From Oscillospiraceae bacterium (lineage in GTDB: Bacteria; Bacillota; Clostridia; Oscillospirales; CAG-272), in contig SVTX01000015.1 of the NCBI GenBank assembly GCA_015063545.1, positions 1-39,425 of the forward strand: a stretch of DNA of 39,425 nt, in the 5' to 3' direction. Numbering within the stretch: position 1 is the first letter of the stretch; every line of letters begins with the position of its first letter. The position numbers were made by a program, and so were the translations under genes. The notes under the pieces were generated by a model, which searched no databases, was not told the DNA's origin, and worked only from the letters and a program-made list of their open reading frames with translations. Positions 26,244-34,181 of the stretch are shown here, one piece after another.

Positions 26244-27179
26244 TTAAACCAATCCGGTCGTCTCGTCAATGCCGAGAGAGATGTTCATGCACTGAACGGC
26301 GGCGCCGGACGCGCCCTTGCCGAGATTATCGAATATAGAGCATAGAAGTATTCTTTCGTCGTTTCCGCCTACGAATATATACATGCGGTTGTCGTTTGCG
26401 TATTTGTTTGAAGCTATAAAGCCGCCGGCGTACTCATCGAGGGGGAGAACCTTTACCATGTTCTGACCTGCGTAGAAATCGGAGAAAAATTCATGCATCT
26501 CTTTTACGGACGAAATGCCGGATAGCATGTCCGTGTAAAGGGGAAGACTGACCTCCATGCCCTGCGCGTAGTCGGACACGATGGGGGCGAATATGGGCGC
26601 GCGGGTAAGTCCCGCTACATGCTTGACCTCTTTGAGGTGCTTGTGATTTTGAGTAATTCCGTACTGACGGGGGCTGTCGAGTAAGACGTCTCTATCCTCT
26701 CCCTCGTACTCGCCTATCATTTTCTTTCCGCCGCCGCTGTATCCCGTGAGGGAATAGCAGACGAGGGGATAGTCGGGTGCTACGATTTCCTTGCTTGTTA
26801 AAGGGTAGAGAAGGGATAGAAATCCGCCTGCGTGACATCCGGGAGTGGCTATGTGTTTACCTGTCTCAATACGTCTTCGGTGTTCCGCGGAAAGTTCCGG
26901 AAAGCCGTACGCCCAGCCTTCAACTGTTCTGTGCGCGGTAGAAGCATCTATAATTACCGTGTCGGGATTGTCGCAAAGTGTTACCGCCTCGCGCGCCGCA
27001 TCGTCGGGCAGGCAGAGGAATGTTACGTCACTCTTGTTTATAAACTCGCGTCTCGCCTCGGTGTCCTTTCGGAGCGCGTCGGGGATGTTGAGGATCTCTA
27101 TATCGGAGCGATCTTTGAAACGCTCATAAATTTTCAAGCCTGTCGTTCCTTGATTTCCGTCAATAAAAACCTTAGTCAT
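26244..27179 (-). CDS. argC: N-acetyl-gamma-glutamyl-phosphate reductase, short type
   Basis: This 311-residue NADPH-dependent reductase converts acetylglutamyl phosphate to the semialdehyde. The nucleotide-binding GNQGTTG lies at residues about 8-14 and the catalytic cysteine in ATPGCHAGGF. The length and the N-terminal FIDGNQGTTGLKIYERF indicate the type 2 (about 310-residue) ArgC rather than the 340-residue type. It is the first gene of the arg operon, with a promoter at 27302-27329 and palindromic operators in its leader. Confidence 0.95.
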   Translation of the reverse strand: MTKVFIDGNQGTTGLKIYERFKDRSDIEILNIPDALRKDTEARREFINKSDVTFLCLPDDAAREAVTLCDNPDTVIIDASTAHRTVEGWAYGFPELSAEHRRRIETGKHIATPGCHAGGFLSLLYPLTSKEIVAPDYPLVCYSLTGYSGGGKKMIGEYEGEDRDVLLDSPRQYGITQNHKHLKEVKHVAGLTRAPIFAPIVSDYAQGMEVSLPLYTDMLSGISSVKEMHEFFSDFYAGQNMVKVLPLDEYAGGFIASNKYANDNRMYIFVGGNDERILLCSIFDNLGKGASGAAVQCMNISLGIDETTGLV

Positions 27180-27215
27180 GTTTTTTAACCTTTCGTTTTT
27201 TTAACCGACCGCATA

Positions 27216-27240
27216 TGCATATTTTTGCATAAATTATGCA
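27216..27240. promoter_or_regulatory. Putative ArgR operators in the argC leader
   Basis: TGCATATTTTTGCA (27216-27229) overlaps the perfect palindrome TGCATAAATTATGCA (27226-27240). They resemble ARG boxes (TGAATWWWWATTCA and Gram-positive variants with TGCA ends). They lie 37-61 bases inside the argC operator side of the start codon, downstream of the promoter, so ArgR bound here could block elongation or loop to the sites at 27380-27418. Confidence 0.5.
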
Positions 27241-27301
27241 TAAAGACCAAAAGCGATGAATTTATATGCTCAAAACAGCCGATTTTTTGCCAATATACTA
27301 T

Positions 27302-27329
27302 ATTATACCACCATTTATTTTTTTGTCAA
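27302..27329 (-). promoter_or_regulatory. arg operon promoter (argC)
   Basis: On the - strand TTGACA (27329-27324), 16 bases, TATAAT (27307-27302). Start near 27295, giving a leader of about 115 bases with the palindromes at 27216-27240. Confidence 0.8.
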
Positions 27330-27370
27330 TATTTTTAAACATTTTTTTGAGGAATTTTGAAAAAAATTTT

Positions 27371-27418
27371 AAAAGAAAAAATGCATAAATATTCGTATAA
27401 ATTGAATATTTATGCATT
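27371..27418 (-). terminator. cca terminator, also ARG-box-like
   Basis: A perfect 15-bp inverted repeat (27380-27394 with 27404-27418) spans the cca stop codon and is followed on the - strand by TTTTCTTTT. Each arm contains an ARG-box-like core; TGAATATTTATGCA (27403-27416) is the closer match. It lies about 50-90 bases upstream of the argC -35, so it may double as an upstream ArgR site. Confidence 0.75.
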
Positions 27419-28561
27419 AAATTCTGTTGCAAGAGTTAAAAGCTTATCGGGAATATTAAGCGACGGATCGCGCAAAACACAGTCGAGTAAGAAGTCCAGA
27501 GTATCGCCTATTTTGTGCGCGGGTATGTTTTGAGCGAGAAGCTGACTGCCGCCTATTTTCAGATTTTTAACTGTTGTGGGAACACCGAGAGATTTTTGCG
27601 CTTGAACAAGAGGGACAAGTTTGTCTCTGCCCTGGATGACACATGCGTCAAGTGAAAGCTCACCGTATTTTGCAAGCGCGCGGCGCGCGCCTTCGTCTGT
27701 GTCGGGAAATTCAATGGGAGATATGAGCGAATGAACAGCCTTTTGCTCGGCATTTGACAGGCGTAATTTTGAAAGATCTCTCGCGCCCGAATGCCACATG
27801 AGTGAGGCGAGACGTGTGCAAAACGAGTTGTTTTGTGTAAGAATGTCTGTTGAAATTTTTTCGGCGTCGGGCAATATATGAGGCATTACGTCGGTATCGA
27901 AAAGCAAGCTTACACCGTAATTTACGCGTTCTGAGCAGAGAATTTTTGACAGTTCGACCGTCTTTCTCTCCGCAGAGATATTTTCAAGCGTGTGAGCGAG
28001 CGTCCTGACAGCTGCAAACGTCTCTTTTTCAATTTCAAAATCGAGAACAGTCGCAAACCGCAGAGCGCGTAAAATTCGCAGCGCATCCTCTGTAAAACGT
28101 GTTTTGGGATCACCCACACAGCGTATGATTTTGCTTTTGAGATCCTCAAGACCGCCGAATCTGTCGCAAATGCCCCCTGAGGGACTTGCCGCCATAGCGT
28201 TTACGGTAAAATCGCGGCGAGAGAGATCGTCCTCAAGCCGCTGGGTGAATTCCACAAAATCAGGACGGCGGCTGTCGGTGTAGCTTCCGTCAACTCGGTG
28301 CGTGGTACATTCAAATATCTCGCCGTCAAGAAGTACAGAGACTGTGCCGTGCTTAAGTCCTGTGGGAACGGTGCGGATATTTTCCGCGCGGAATATCTCA
28401 AGAGTTGTTTCGGGAGAGCAGGAGCACGTAATATCCCAGTCCGAGGGTATCTTTCCCATAAGACTGTCGCGCACGCAACCGCCTACCGCATAAGCGCGAT
28501 ATCCGTTTTTCTCATACACTTCAATGATTTTTTTCACTTTTTCGGGGAATTTTATATCCAT
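27410..28561 (-). CDS. cca: CCA tRNA nucleotidyltransferase / poly(A) polymerase family
   Basis: This 383-residue class II nucleotidyltransferase adds or repairs the 3' CCA of tRNAs. Motif A is AVGGCVRDSLMG with the metal-binding pair in SDWDIT. The RRDFTVNAMA and flexible-loop segments follow, then EDALRILRALRFA of the head/neck region. Length is close to Gram-positive CCA enzymes (about 390-400). It has its own promoter (28601-28628) and terminator (27371-27418), so it is monocistronic. The stop codon lies inside the terminator stem. The family also includes poly(A) polymerases, so specificity is assumed. Confidence 0.92.
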   Translation of the reverse strand: MDIKFPEKVKKIIEVYEKNGYRAYAVGGCVRDSLMGKIPSDWDITCSCSPETTLEIFRAENIRTVPTGLKHGTVSVLLDGEIFECTTHRVDGSYTDSRRPDFVEFTQRLEDDLSRRDFTVNAMAASPSGGICDRFGGLEDLKSKIIRCVGDPKTRFTEDALRILRALRFATVLDFEIEKETFAAVRTLAHTLENISAERKTVELSKILCSERVNYGVSLLFDTDVMPHILPDAEKISTDILTQNNSFCTRLASLMWHSGARDLSKLRLSNAEQKAVHSLISPIEFPDTDEGARRALAKYGELSLDACVIQGRDKLVPLVQAQKSLGVPTTVKNLKIGGSQLLAQNIPAHKIGDTLDFLLDCVLRDPSLNIPDKLLTLATEFNA

Positions 28562-28600
28562 GCGCGCACTCTCCTTTCTGCGAATTGTTTTACTGTAATC

Positions 28601-28628
28601 ATTATATCACATAAAACCGTAAAGTCAA
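28601..28628 (-). promoter_or_regulatory. cca promoter
   Basis: On the - strand TTGACT (28628-28623), 16 bases, TATAAT (28606-28601), about 40 bases before the start codon, with AAAGGAGAG as ribosome site. Confidence 0.75.
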
Positions 28629-28647
28629 GACAAACTGCAAAAAACTC

Positions 28648-28677
28648 TTGACACGCAAGGGATATATAATGTATAAT
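28648..28677 (+). promoter_or_regulatory. Promoter of the canonical ornithine carbamoyltransferase gene
   Basis: TTGACA (28648-28653), 18 bases, TATAAT (28672-28677). AAGGAG (28699-28704) precedes ATG 28713. It diverges from the cca promoter within a 151-base gap. Confidence 0.75.
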
Positions 28678-28712
28678 TACTATGTATAACTATACTATAA
28701 GGAGACCTGAAT

Positions 28713-29699
28713 ATGAACCTCACAGGAAGAAATTTTTTGAAGCTTATTGACTACACTCCCGCGGAGATACTTTATCTTATCGACCTCGCGGCAGAATATA
28801 AAGAGAAAAAGAAGAACAGAATTCCCCACGATGACTTTCGCGGCAGAAATATCGCGCTGATATTTGAAAAGACCAGCACCAGAACGAGATGCAGCTTTGA
28901 GGTCGCGGCGCATGACCTCGGTATCAGCACTACATATCTTGATCCCGTGGCAAGCCAGCTCGGTAAAAAGGAAAGCGTTGAGGACACAGCGCAGGTGCTC
29001 GGTCGCATGTATGACGGTATTGAATACCGCGGCTACGGTCAGGAGATAGTTGAACTTTTGGCTGAAAAATCGGGAGTTCCCACGTGGAACGGACTTACAA
29101 ACGAATTCCACCCCACGCAGATACTCGCGGACATGCTTACCATACGCGAAAAGCTGGGCAGACTTAAAGGTGTCAACTTCGTATATATGGGCGACGCGAG
29201 ATATAATATGGGTAACTCACTCATGGTAGGCTGCGCGAAGCTCGGACTTAACTTTACCGCCTGCGCTCCCGAAAAGTATTTTCCCGACAAGGAGCTTATT
29301 GAGCTTTGTCAGGGCTATGCAAAGGAGTCGGGAGCAACTCTGACTTTTGAGAGTGATCCCATGAAGGCAACAAAGGGAGCTGATGTTATCTATACTGACG
29401 TTTGGGTATCCATGGGAGAGCCTGTAGAGGTATGGCAGGAGAGAATCGACGAGCTTTCTCCCTATCAGGTAAACAAGGCTATTATGGATAACGCAGATGA
29501 AGGCGCGATATTTATGCATTGTCTGCCCGCGTTCCATGACCATGAGACAGTCGTTGGCAAGGAAATGGGCGAGAAATTCGGCAGAGACGATATGGAAGTC
29601 ACCGACGAGGTGTTCAGAAGCGCGGCATCGGTCGTATTTGATGAGGCAGAGAACAGAATGCACACAATAAAGGCAGTAATTGCCGCAACAATAAGATAA
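28713..29699 (+). CDS. argF: Ornithine carbamoyltransferase, canonical (ArcB-like)
   Basis: This 328-residue enzyme makes citrulline from ornithine and carbamoyl phosphate, or the reverse in arginine catabolism. All substrate motifs are intact: STRTR, HPTQ, DVWVSMG, HCLPAFHD and ENRMHTIKA. HCLPAFHD and the length around 330 resemble the ArcB and long ArgF group. The name argF or arcB cannot be settled from sequence alone; no arcA or arcC is in the window. It starts a + strand unit that continues with a membrane protein, a PHP-like protein and fumC. It is the obvious backup for the divergent ArgF at 21302. Confidence 0.93.
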   Translation: MNLTGRNFLKLIDYTPAEILYLIDLAAEYKEKKKNRIPHDDFRGRNIALIFEKTSTRTRCSFEVAAHDLGISTTYLDPVASQLGKKESVEDTAQVLGRMYDGIEYRGYGQEIVELLAEKSGVPTWNGLTNEFHPTQILADMLTIREKLGRLKGVNFVYMGDARYNMGNSLMVGCAKLGLNFTACAPEKYFPDKELIELCQGYAKESGATLTFESDPMKATKGADVIYTDVWVSMGEPVEVWQERIDELSPYQVNKAIMDNADEGAIFMHCLPAFHDHETVVGKEMGEKFGRDDMEVTDEVFRSAASVVFDEAENRMHTIKAVIAATIR

Positions 29700-29708
29700 G
29701 GAAACGTT

Positions 29709-30623
29709 ATGAAAAATAACATAAAGTTTTTGCTCAAGTGCATACTTGTGTGTCTTGCGGCATGTATGCTGATACTGAGTTTTTCTTCCTGCAAAAAGGA
29801 TGAATACTCCGAGATGGATACCCGTGTGAAAAAGCTTGTTGAGCACACCATAGACGGAAATTCGCAAGGTGTGCGCGAGTATATGTCAGATGTCAGAACC
29901 GACAAAGAGATAAATGACATTTTCCCGCAGATGCACGAGACGATGTCGGGTGTGAAGTTTTACTCTGTGCAAAGAGTAGATACGGAAGAGCAGCAGAGCG
30001 AAGGCACGGGCAAGGTCATAGTAAAGTATTTTGTTTACACACTCAATCTGGAGGTGTATGAAGTTAAGGTGGCAGAGGTTGACGGGCTTGACGGCTTTGT
30101 AGGCTATACCGTTAAAAAAGTGCTTTCAGGGGATTCGGAAAATCTCGCGCCCGTGTTTGATCAGGTAATATTTTTGCTGTACACGCTGGCGTGTATCGCG
30201 TTCTGCGTAAAGATGATAATAGACTGCGCGCGCAGACAGATAGGTAAAAACAAGATAGTCAAGGCTCTTATAATGATAGGCATAATCTGCGGAGGTCTGT
30301 GCGTATTCACGTACGGCTCGGGCGGATTTAACTTCAAGCTTTTCCCATCGATCTTTTTGTCCTTCTCCGAGGAGATAGGAGTAAAGGGCTTGACACAGGT
30401 AAGACTGTTTTTACCTGTGGGCGCAGTAGTTTACTGTATTTTGCGTAAAAAATATCCCATGCCCGAAAGAGCTAAGAAAAAATCTAAGGATGCTTCCAAA
30501 GAAGATCCGGGTACGCGTCCGGAGGCGGAGCTTTTGGCGAACGGGGTAAAACAAATATCGGAAAATGACGCGTCGGGCGCGGAAGAGAGCACGGCCGAAC
30601 AAAAACAGAACTTGGAGGAATAA
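29709..30623 (+). CDS. Putative lipoprotein with three membrane helices, unknown function
   Basis: I do not recognise a family. The 304-residue product starts with a signal-like segment (about residues 8-26) ending LSFSSCKK; Cys27 or so could be a lipidation site, though the lipobox is imperfect. An extracytoplasmic domain of about 110 residues follows, then three hydrophobic helices (about 155-172, 190-210 and 230-248), and a charged, low-complexity cytoplasmic tail rich in K, E, S and A. It starts 9 bases after the OTC gene and ends 3 bases before the PHP-like gene, so it belongs to the same operon. A sensing or envelope role is possible but unproven. Confidence 0.78.
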   Translation: MKNNIKFLLKCILVCLAACMLILSFSSCKKDEYSEMDTRVKKLVEHTIDGNSQGVREYMSDVRTDKEINDIFPQMHETMSGVKFYSVQRVDTEEQQSEGTGKVIVKYFVYTLNLEVYEVKVAEVDGLDGFVGYTVKKVLSGDSENLAPVFDQVIFLLYTLACIAFCVKMIIDCARRQIGKNKIVKALIMIGIICGGLCVFTYGSGGFNFKLFPSIFLSFSEEIGVKGLTQVRLFLPVGAVVYCILRKKYPMPERAKKKSKDASKEDPGTRPEAELLANGVKQISENDASGAEESTAEQKQNLEE

Positions 30624-30626
30624 TAT

Positions 30627-31466
30627 ATGTTTGTGGATTTGATAGAAAAGACCAGAACGAGAATATGCTTGCGCAGCGGACAGCAAGAGGATCTCTGGAT
30701 GGTCGCAAATAAGTATGCAAGCGAAGGATATGACTTGGTCGCGGTAACTCATAAGGGCGGATTTGTCAGCGAGGGCGAGGGCGTGCTGTCTTCGATGGAA
30801 TGTAAAATAGGTAATCCTGAATCCACAGACGGTGAATTCACCATAGTGGGAATAGGAATGACATCAAATCCCGAGATCCCCGCGGACTGGGAAAATATGA
30901 TAAAGACATCTTCAAGTAAAGCCTCGGAAGCGGTAAAGCTCATACACAGATGCAACGGATACGCAATTCTTTGCGGATGTATTTCTCACAAAAACATTCC
31001 CGACGAGATAATGCGAATAGAAGGACTTGACGCTATTGAGATATGCAATATTGAACGCGGAGAGGAAGGAGAGGCGGCGGTGCTTTGCGACATTCTTGCT
31101 TCGATGGGCAAGCCTCTCGGAATATTCTGTTCCGGGGAGGGAGTTTTGGGCGGAGTTTGCGTTGAAGCTAAGGAAGCCGAACACCAGAGCATGATAAGAG
31201 CGTTAAAAGCAGGAAGATATTACAGCTCCGAGGGAGACGGCGAGGTACATATTTCTCAGCTTCCGTCAGGAAGAATACAGGTCAACTGTTCACCCTCATT
31301 GAGGATAGAATTCTTCACGGATTCTACCGAGGAAAACACACGCAGATTCGTGGGAAAAGACCTTGTTTTTGCGGAATACGTTCCGCTTGAAGGAGAAAAA
31401 TTTGTGCGCGCGGAGATAACCGATATAAACGGAAAGCGCGCTTGGACAAACTACATAGAGGTTTAA
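30627..31466 (+). CDS. Degenerate PHP-fold protein
   Basis: This 279-residue protein has the outline of a PHP-domain phosphoesterase. A first strand MFVDLIEKTRTR corresponds to the usual DLHTHTxxS, SEGYDLVAVTHKGGF to the usual GxDxIAITDHN, and a late ALKAGRYYSSEG to the familiar ALRAGRFYxxxG. The metal-binding HxH of the first motif is absent (IEK instead), and the second motif keeps only one histidine. It is probably not an active metallophosphatase and may be a structural or regulatory relic. A strong GGAGG site precedes ATG 30627. It is followed by fumC after 1 base. Confidence 0.65.
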   Translation: MFVDLIEKTRTRICLRSGQQEDLWMVANKYASEGYDLVAVTHKGGFVSEGEGVLSSMECKIGNPESTDGEFTIVGIGMTSNPEIPADWENMIKTSSSKASEAVKLIHRCNGYAILCGCISHKNIPDEIMRIEGLDAIEICNIERGEEGEAAVLCDILASMGKPLGIFCSGEGVLGGVCVEAKEAEHQSMIRALKAGRYYSSEGDGEVHISQLPSGRIQVNCSPSLRIEFFTDSTEENTRRFVGKDLVFAEYVPLEGEKFVRAEITDINGKRAWTNYIEV

Positions 31467-31467
31467 T

Positions 31468-32853
31468 ATGCAACCGAAAAAAACTGATTACAGAATAGAG
31501 AAGGATTCTATGGGAGAGGTCTGTGTTCCCGCGGATAAATACTTTGGCGCGCAGACGCAGAGAAGCCTTGACAATTTCAAAATCGGAGAAGAAAAAATGC
31601 CCCGCGAGCTGATAGATGCATTGGCGATCATCAAGCTTTGCGCGGCAAAGGCTAATTTTGAAATTCTGCCCGAGAAAATGACAGAGCAAAAGTTGTCTGC
31701 GATAGAGCAGGCGTGCGATGAGATAATCAGCGGCGAGCTTGATGGGAATTTCCCTTTGTCCGTATGGCAGACGGGAAGCGGTACGCAGACGAATATGAAC
31801 GTAAACGAGGTTATCTCAAACCGGGCAAACGAAATACTTGGGAAAAAACTCATTCATCCCAACGATGATGTGAACATGTCACAGTCATCAAACGACGTTT
31901 TCCCAAGCGCGATGCATGTCTCGGCGTATCTTGCAATACAGGTGCGCCTTATTCCCGCCATAGACCGACTTGTTGGTGCATTCAAAAAAATAGAGGCGGA
32001 GAATTTTGACGTGATAAAAAGCGGAAGGACACATCTTCAGGATGCAACTCCTATACGTTTTTCACAGGAGGTAAGCGGTTGGAGAGGAATGCTGGAAGCC
32101 TCAAAGGAGCAGATAACACTTTCACTCGGTACACTGAAAAAACTTGCGATAGGCGGTACGGCAGTCGGTACGGGAATAAATGCCCCGGCGGATTTCGGTC
32201 ACGTTGCGGCGCAGAAAATATCAGAGATGACGGGTGGCAAATTTGTTTCGGAGGGAAATAAGTTCCATGCGCTGACAAGTAAGGATGCTTTGGTGTTTGC
32301 TCACGGCGCAATAAAGGGACTTGCGGCAAATCTTTTGAAAATTGCCAATGACGTACGCTTACTTGCGTCGGGCCCGCGTTGTGGACTTGGCGAGATAAAT
32401 ATTCCCGCAAATGAGCCCGGTTCATCTATCATGCCCGGCAAGGTAAATCCCACGCAGTGTGAGGCGATGACGATGGTGTGCGTTCAGGTTATTGGAAATG
32501 ACACGTCTATAGGTGTTGCCGCATCGCAAGGTAACTTCCAGCTTAACGTATTCATGCCGATGATGATTTATAACTTTTTGCAGTCGGTAAGACTTATGTC
32601 CGATGCGATGGAGTCGTTTCATGAAAACTGTATTTTGGGGTTGAGTGTCAACCGAGGCAAAATGCGTGAAAATCTTGAAAAATCACTCATGACCGTAACT
32701 GCGCTCAATCCTTATATAGGTTATGAAAATGCCGCAAAGGTGGCAAAACTTGCTCACTCGGAGGGAATAACGCTCCGTGATGCGGTAGTAAAGCTGAATT
32801 TTTTGAGTGCCGAGAAATTTGATGAGATCTTTGATTTTAATAAAATGGTGTGA
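31468..32853 (+). CDS. fumC: Class II fumarate hydratase
   Basis: The 461-residue homotetrameric fumarase interconverts fumarate and L-malate. Visible motifs are SGTQTNMNVNEVISNRA, SGRTHLQDATPIRFSQE and the catalytic serine loop GSSIMPGKVNPTQCEAM. Length is typical (about 460). The class II enzyme has no iron-sulfur cluster, unlike the oxygen-sensitive class I fumarases common in anaerobes. It follows the PHP-like gene with no real gap and precedes malic enzyme by 151 bases. Argininosuccinate lyase would release fumarate during arginine synthesis, so FumC and malic enzyme could return that carbon to pyruvate. Confidence 0.96.
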   Translation: MQPKKTDYRIEKDSMGEVCVPADKYFGAQTQRSLDNFKIGEEKMPRELIDALAIIKLCAAKANFEILPEKMTEQKLSAIEQACDEIISGELDGNFPLSVWQTGSGTQTNMNVNEVISNRANEILGKKLIHPNDDVNMSQSSNDVFPSAMHVSAYLAIQVRLIPAIDRLVGAFKKIEAENFDVIKSGRTHLQDATPIRFSQEVSGWRGMLEASKEQITLSLGTLKKLAIGGTAVGTGINAPADFGHVAAQKISEMTGGKFVSEGNKFHALTSKDALVFAHGAIKGLAANLLKIANDVRLLASGPRCGLGEINIPANEPGSSIMPGKVNPTQCEAMTMVCVQVIGNDTSIGVAASQGNFQLNVFMPMMIYNFLQSVRLMSDAMESFHENCILGLSVNRGKMRENLEKSLMTVTALNPYIGYENAAKVAKLAHSEGITLRDAVVKLNFLSAEKFDEIFDFNKMV

Positions 32854-32903
32854 TTGGTGATACATCCTGCCAACAGTGACAGAAAGCAACACAGATAACC
32901 ATT

Positions 32904-32989
32904 GTAACTTTGCCATCAGCTGCAAAGTTACCAAAAAGCCGCTTAATTTGGTAGCAGCACCAATAAGTTTATTACTTTTCGAAAAGTAA
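32904..32989. repeat. Short third copy of the arg-operon hairpin repeat
   Basis: Hairpin 32904-32913/32922-32931 (GTAACTTTGC, loop CATCAGCT) is followed by CAAAAAGCCGCTTA and a small stem TTGGT/ACCAA closed by CTTA and TAAG. These match the first parts of the repeats at 24327 and 25897, with the third stem position now A-T instead of G-C or C-G. A palindrome TTACTTTTCGAAAAGTAA follows at 32972-32989. The long internal part is missing. It lies upstream of the malic enzyme. Confidence 0.75.
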
Positions 32990-33004
32990 AATAAGGAAAA
33001 AACA

Positions 33005-34180
33005 ATGAGTAGTATTTCAGAAAGATCCCTCGAAAAGCATTACGAGTGGAACGGAAAAATCGAGGTAATTACAAGGTGTGACATAGAGAGCCGAGAGGAC
33101 TTATCTCTCGCGTATACTCCCGGTGTGGCTCAGCCTTGCCTTGAAATTCAAAAAGATATTGACAAATCCTATGCCCTTACCCGACGTTCAAATCTGGTTG
33201 CGGTCATAACCGACGGCACGGCGGTGCTTGGGCTTGGTGATATAGGCCCTGAGGCGGGAATGCCCGTAATGGAAGGCAAATGCGCTTTGTTTAAAAAATT
33301 TGCAGACGTTGACGCATTCCCTCTTTGCATAAAAAGTAAAGATACAGACGAGATAGTACGTACGGTATACCTTTTGTCGGGAAGCTTTGGAGGAATAAAC
33401 CTTGAAGATATCTCCGCGCCCAGATGTTTTGAGATAGAGAGCAGATTAAAGGAAATTTGCGATATTCCCGTATTTCACGACGACCAGCACGGAACGGCAA
33501 TAGTTGTTGCTGCGGCACTGATAAATGCCCTTAAAGTAGTAGGAAAAGACATAGACAAGATAAAGGTAGTTATAAACGGCGCAGGCGCGGCAGGACTTTC
33601 TATCGGCAGACATCTTTTGAATATGGGTGTAAAAAATCTTGTCATGGCAGACAGATTCGGCATTATATATTCAGGCAAGCCCGAAAACAATCATGCTCAG
33701 GAAGAAATGTCGCAGATAACAAATCCAGACGGCGAGCGCGGCAATCTTGCCGATGCACTTGTAGGAGCAGATGTATTTATCGGAGTTTCCGCGCCCAATA
33801 CCGTAAGCGCGGAAATGATATCGACCATGGCGACCGATCCCATAGTTTTTCCCATGGCAAATCCCACGCCGGAAATAAGTCGCGACGAAGCTTTGCGCGG
33901 CGGTGCGAGAATAGTCGGAACGGGACGTTCGGATTATCCCAATCAGATAAACAACGTACTCGCATTTCCCGGAATATTCAGGGGAGCGCTTGATTGCCGC
34001 GCATCCTGTATAAATGAAGAAATGAAGATAGCTACCTCGTATGCGCTCGCCTCTCTTGTTTCGGAGAATGAGCTTTGTGAGGAATACATAATACCCAACG
34101 CGCTTGATGCGCGTGTTGCCCACGCGGTAGCCGAAGCGGTCATCCGAGCTGCAAAGAAAACGGGAGTGGCAAGAATATAA
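33005..34180 (+). CDS. Malic enzyme (NAD(P)-dependent, short bacterial type)
   Basis: This 391-residue enzyme oxidatively decarboxylates L-malate to pyruvate. The N-terminal domain has the catalytic tyrosine region SLAYTPGVAQPC and the lysine region MPVMEGKCALFKKFADVDAFPLCIK. FHDDQHGTA carries the metal ligands, and INGAGAAGLSIGRHLL forms the dinucleotide fold. Length fits the compact bacterial form without the phosphotransacetylase-like tail. The cofactor cannot be assigned safely. ATG 33005 follows a weak AAGGA. It ends one base before the MATE gene. Confidence 0.94.
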   Translation: MSSISERSLEKHYEWNGKIEVITRCDIESREDLSLAYTPGVAQPCLEIQKDIDKSYALTRRSNLVAVITDGTAVLGLGDIGPEAGMPVMEGKCALFKKFADVDAFPLCIKSKDTDEIVRTVYLLSGSFGGINLEDISAPRCFEIESRLKEICDIPVFHDDQHGTAIVVAAALINALKVVGKDIDKIKVVINGAGAAGLSIGRHLLNMGVKNLVMADRFGIIYSGKPENNHAQEEMSQITNPDGERGNLADALVGADVFIGVSAPNTVSAEMISTMATDPIVFPMANPTPEISRDEALRGGARIVGTGRSDYPNQINNVLAFPGIFRGALDCRASCINEEMKIATSYALASLVSENELCEEYIIPNALDARVAHAVAEAVIRAAKKTGVARI

Positions 34181-34181
34181 A

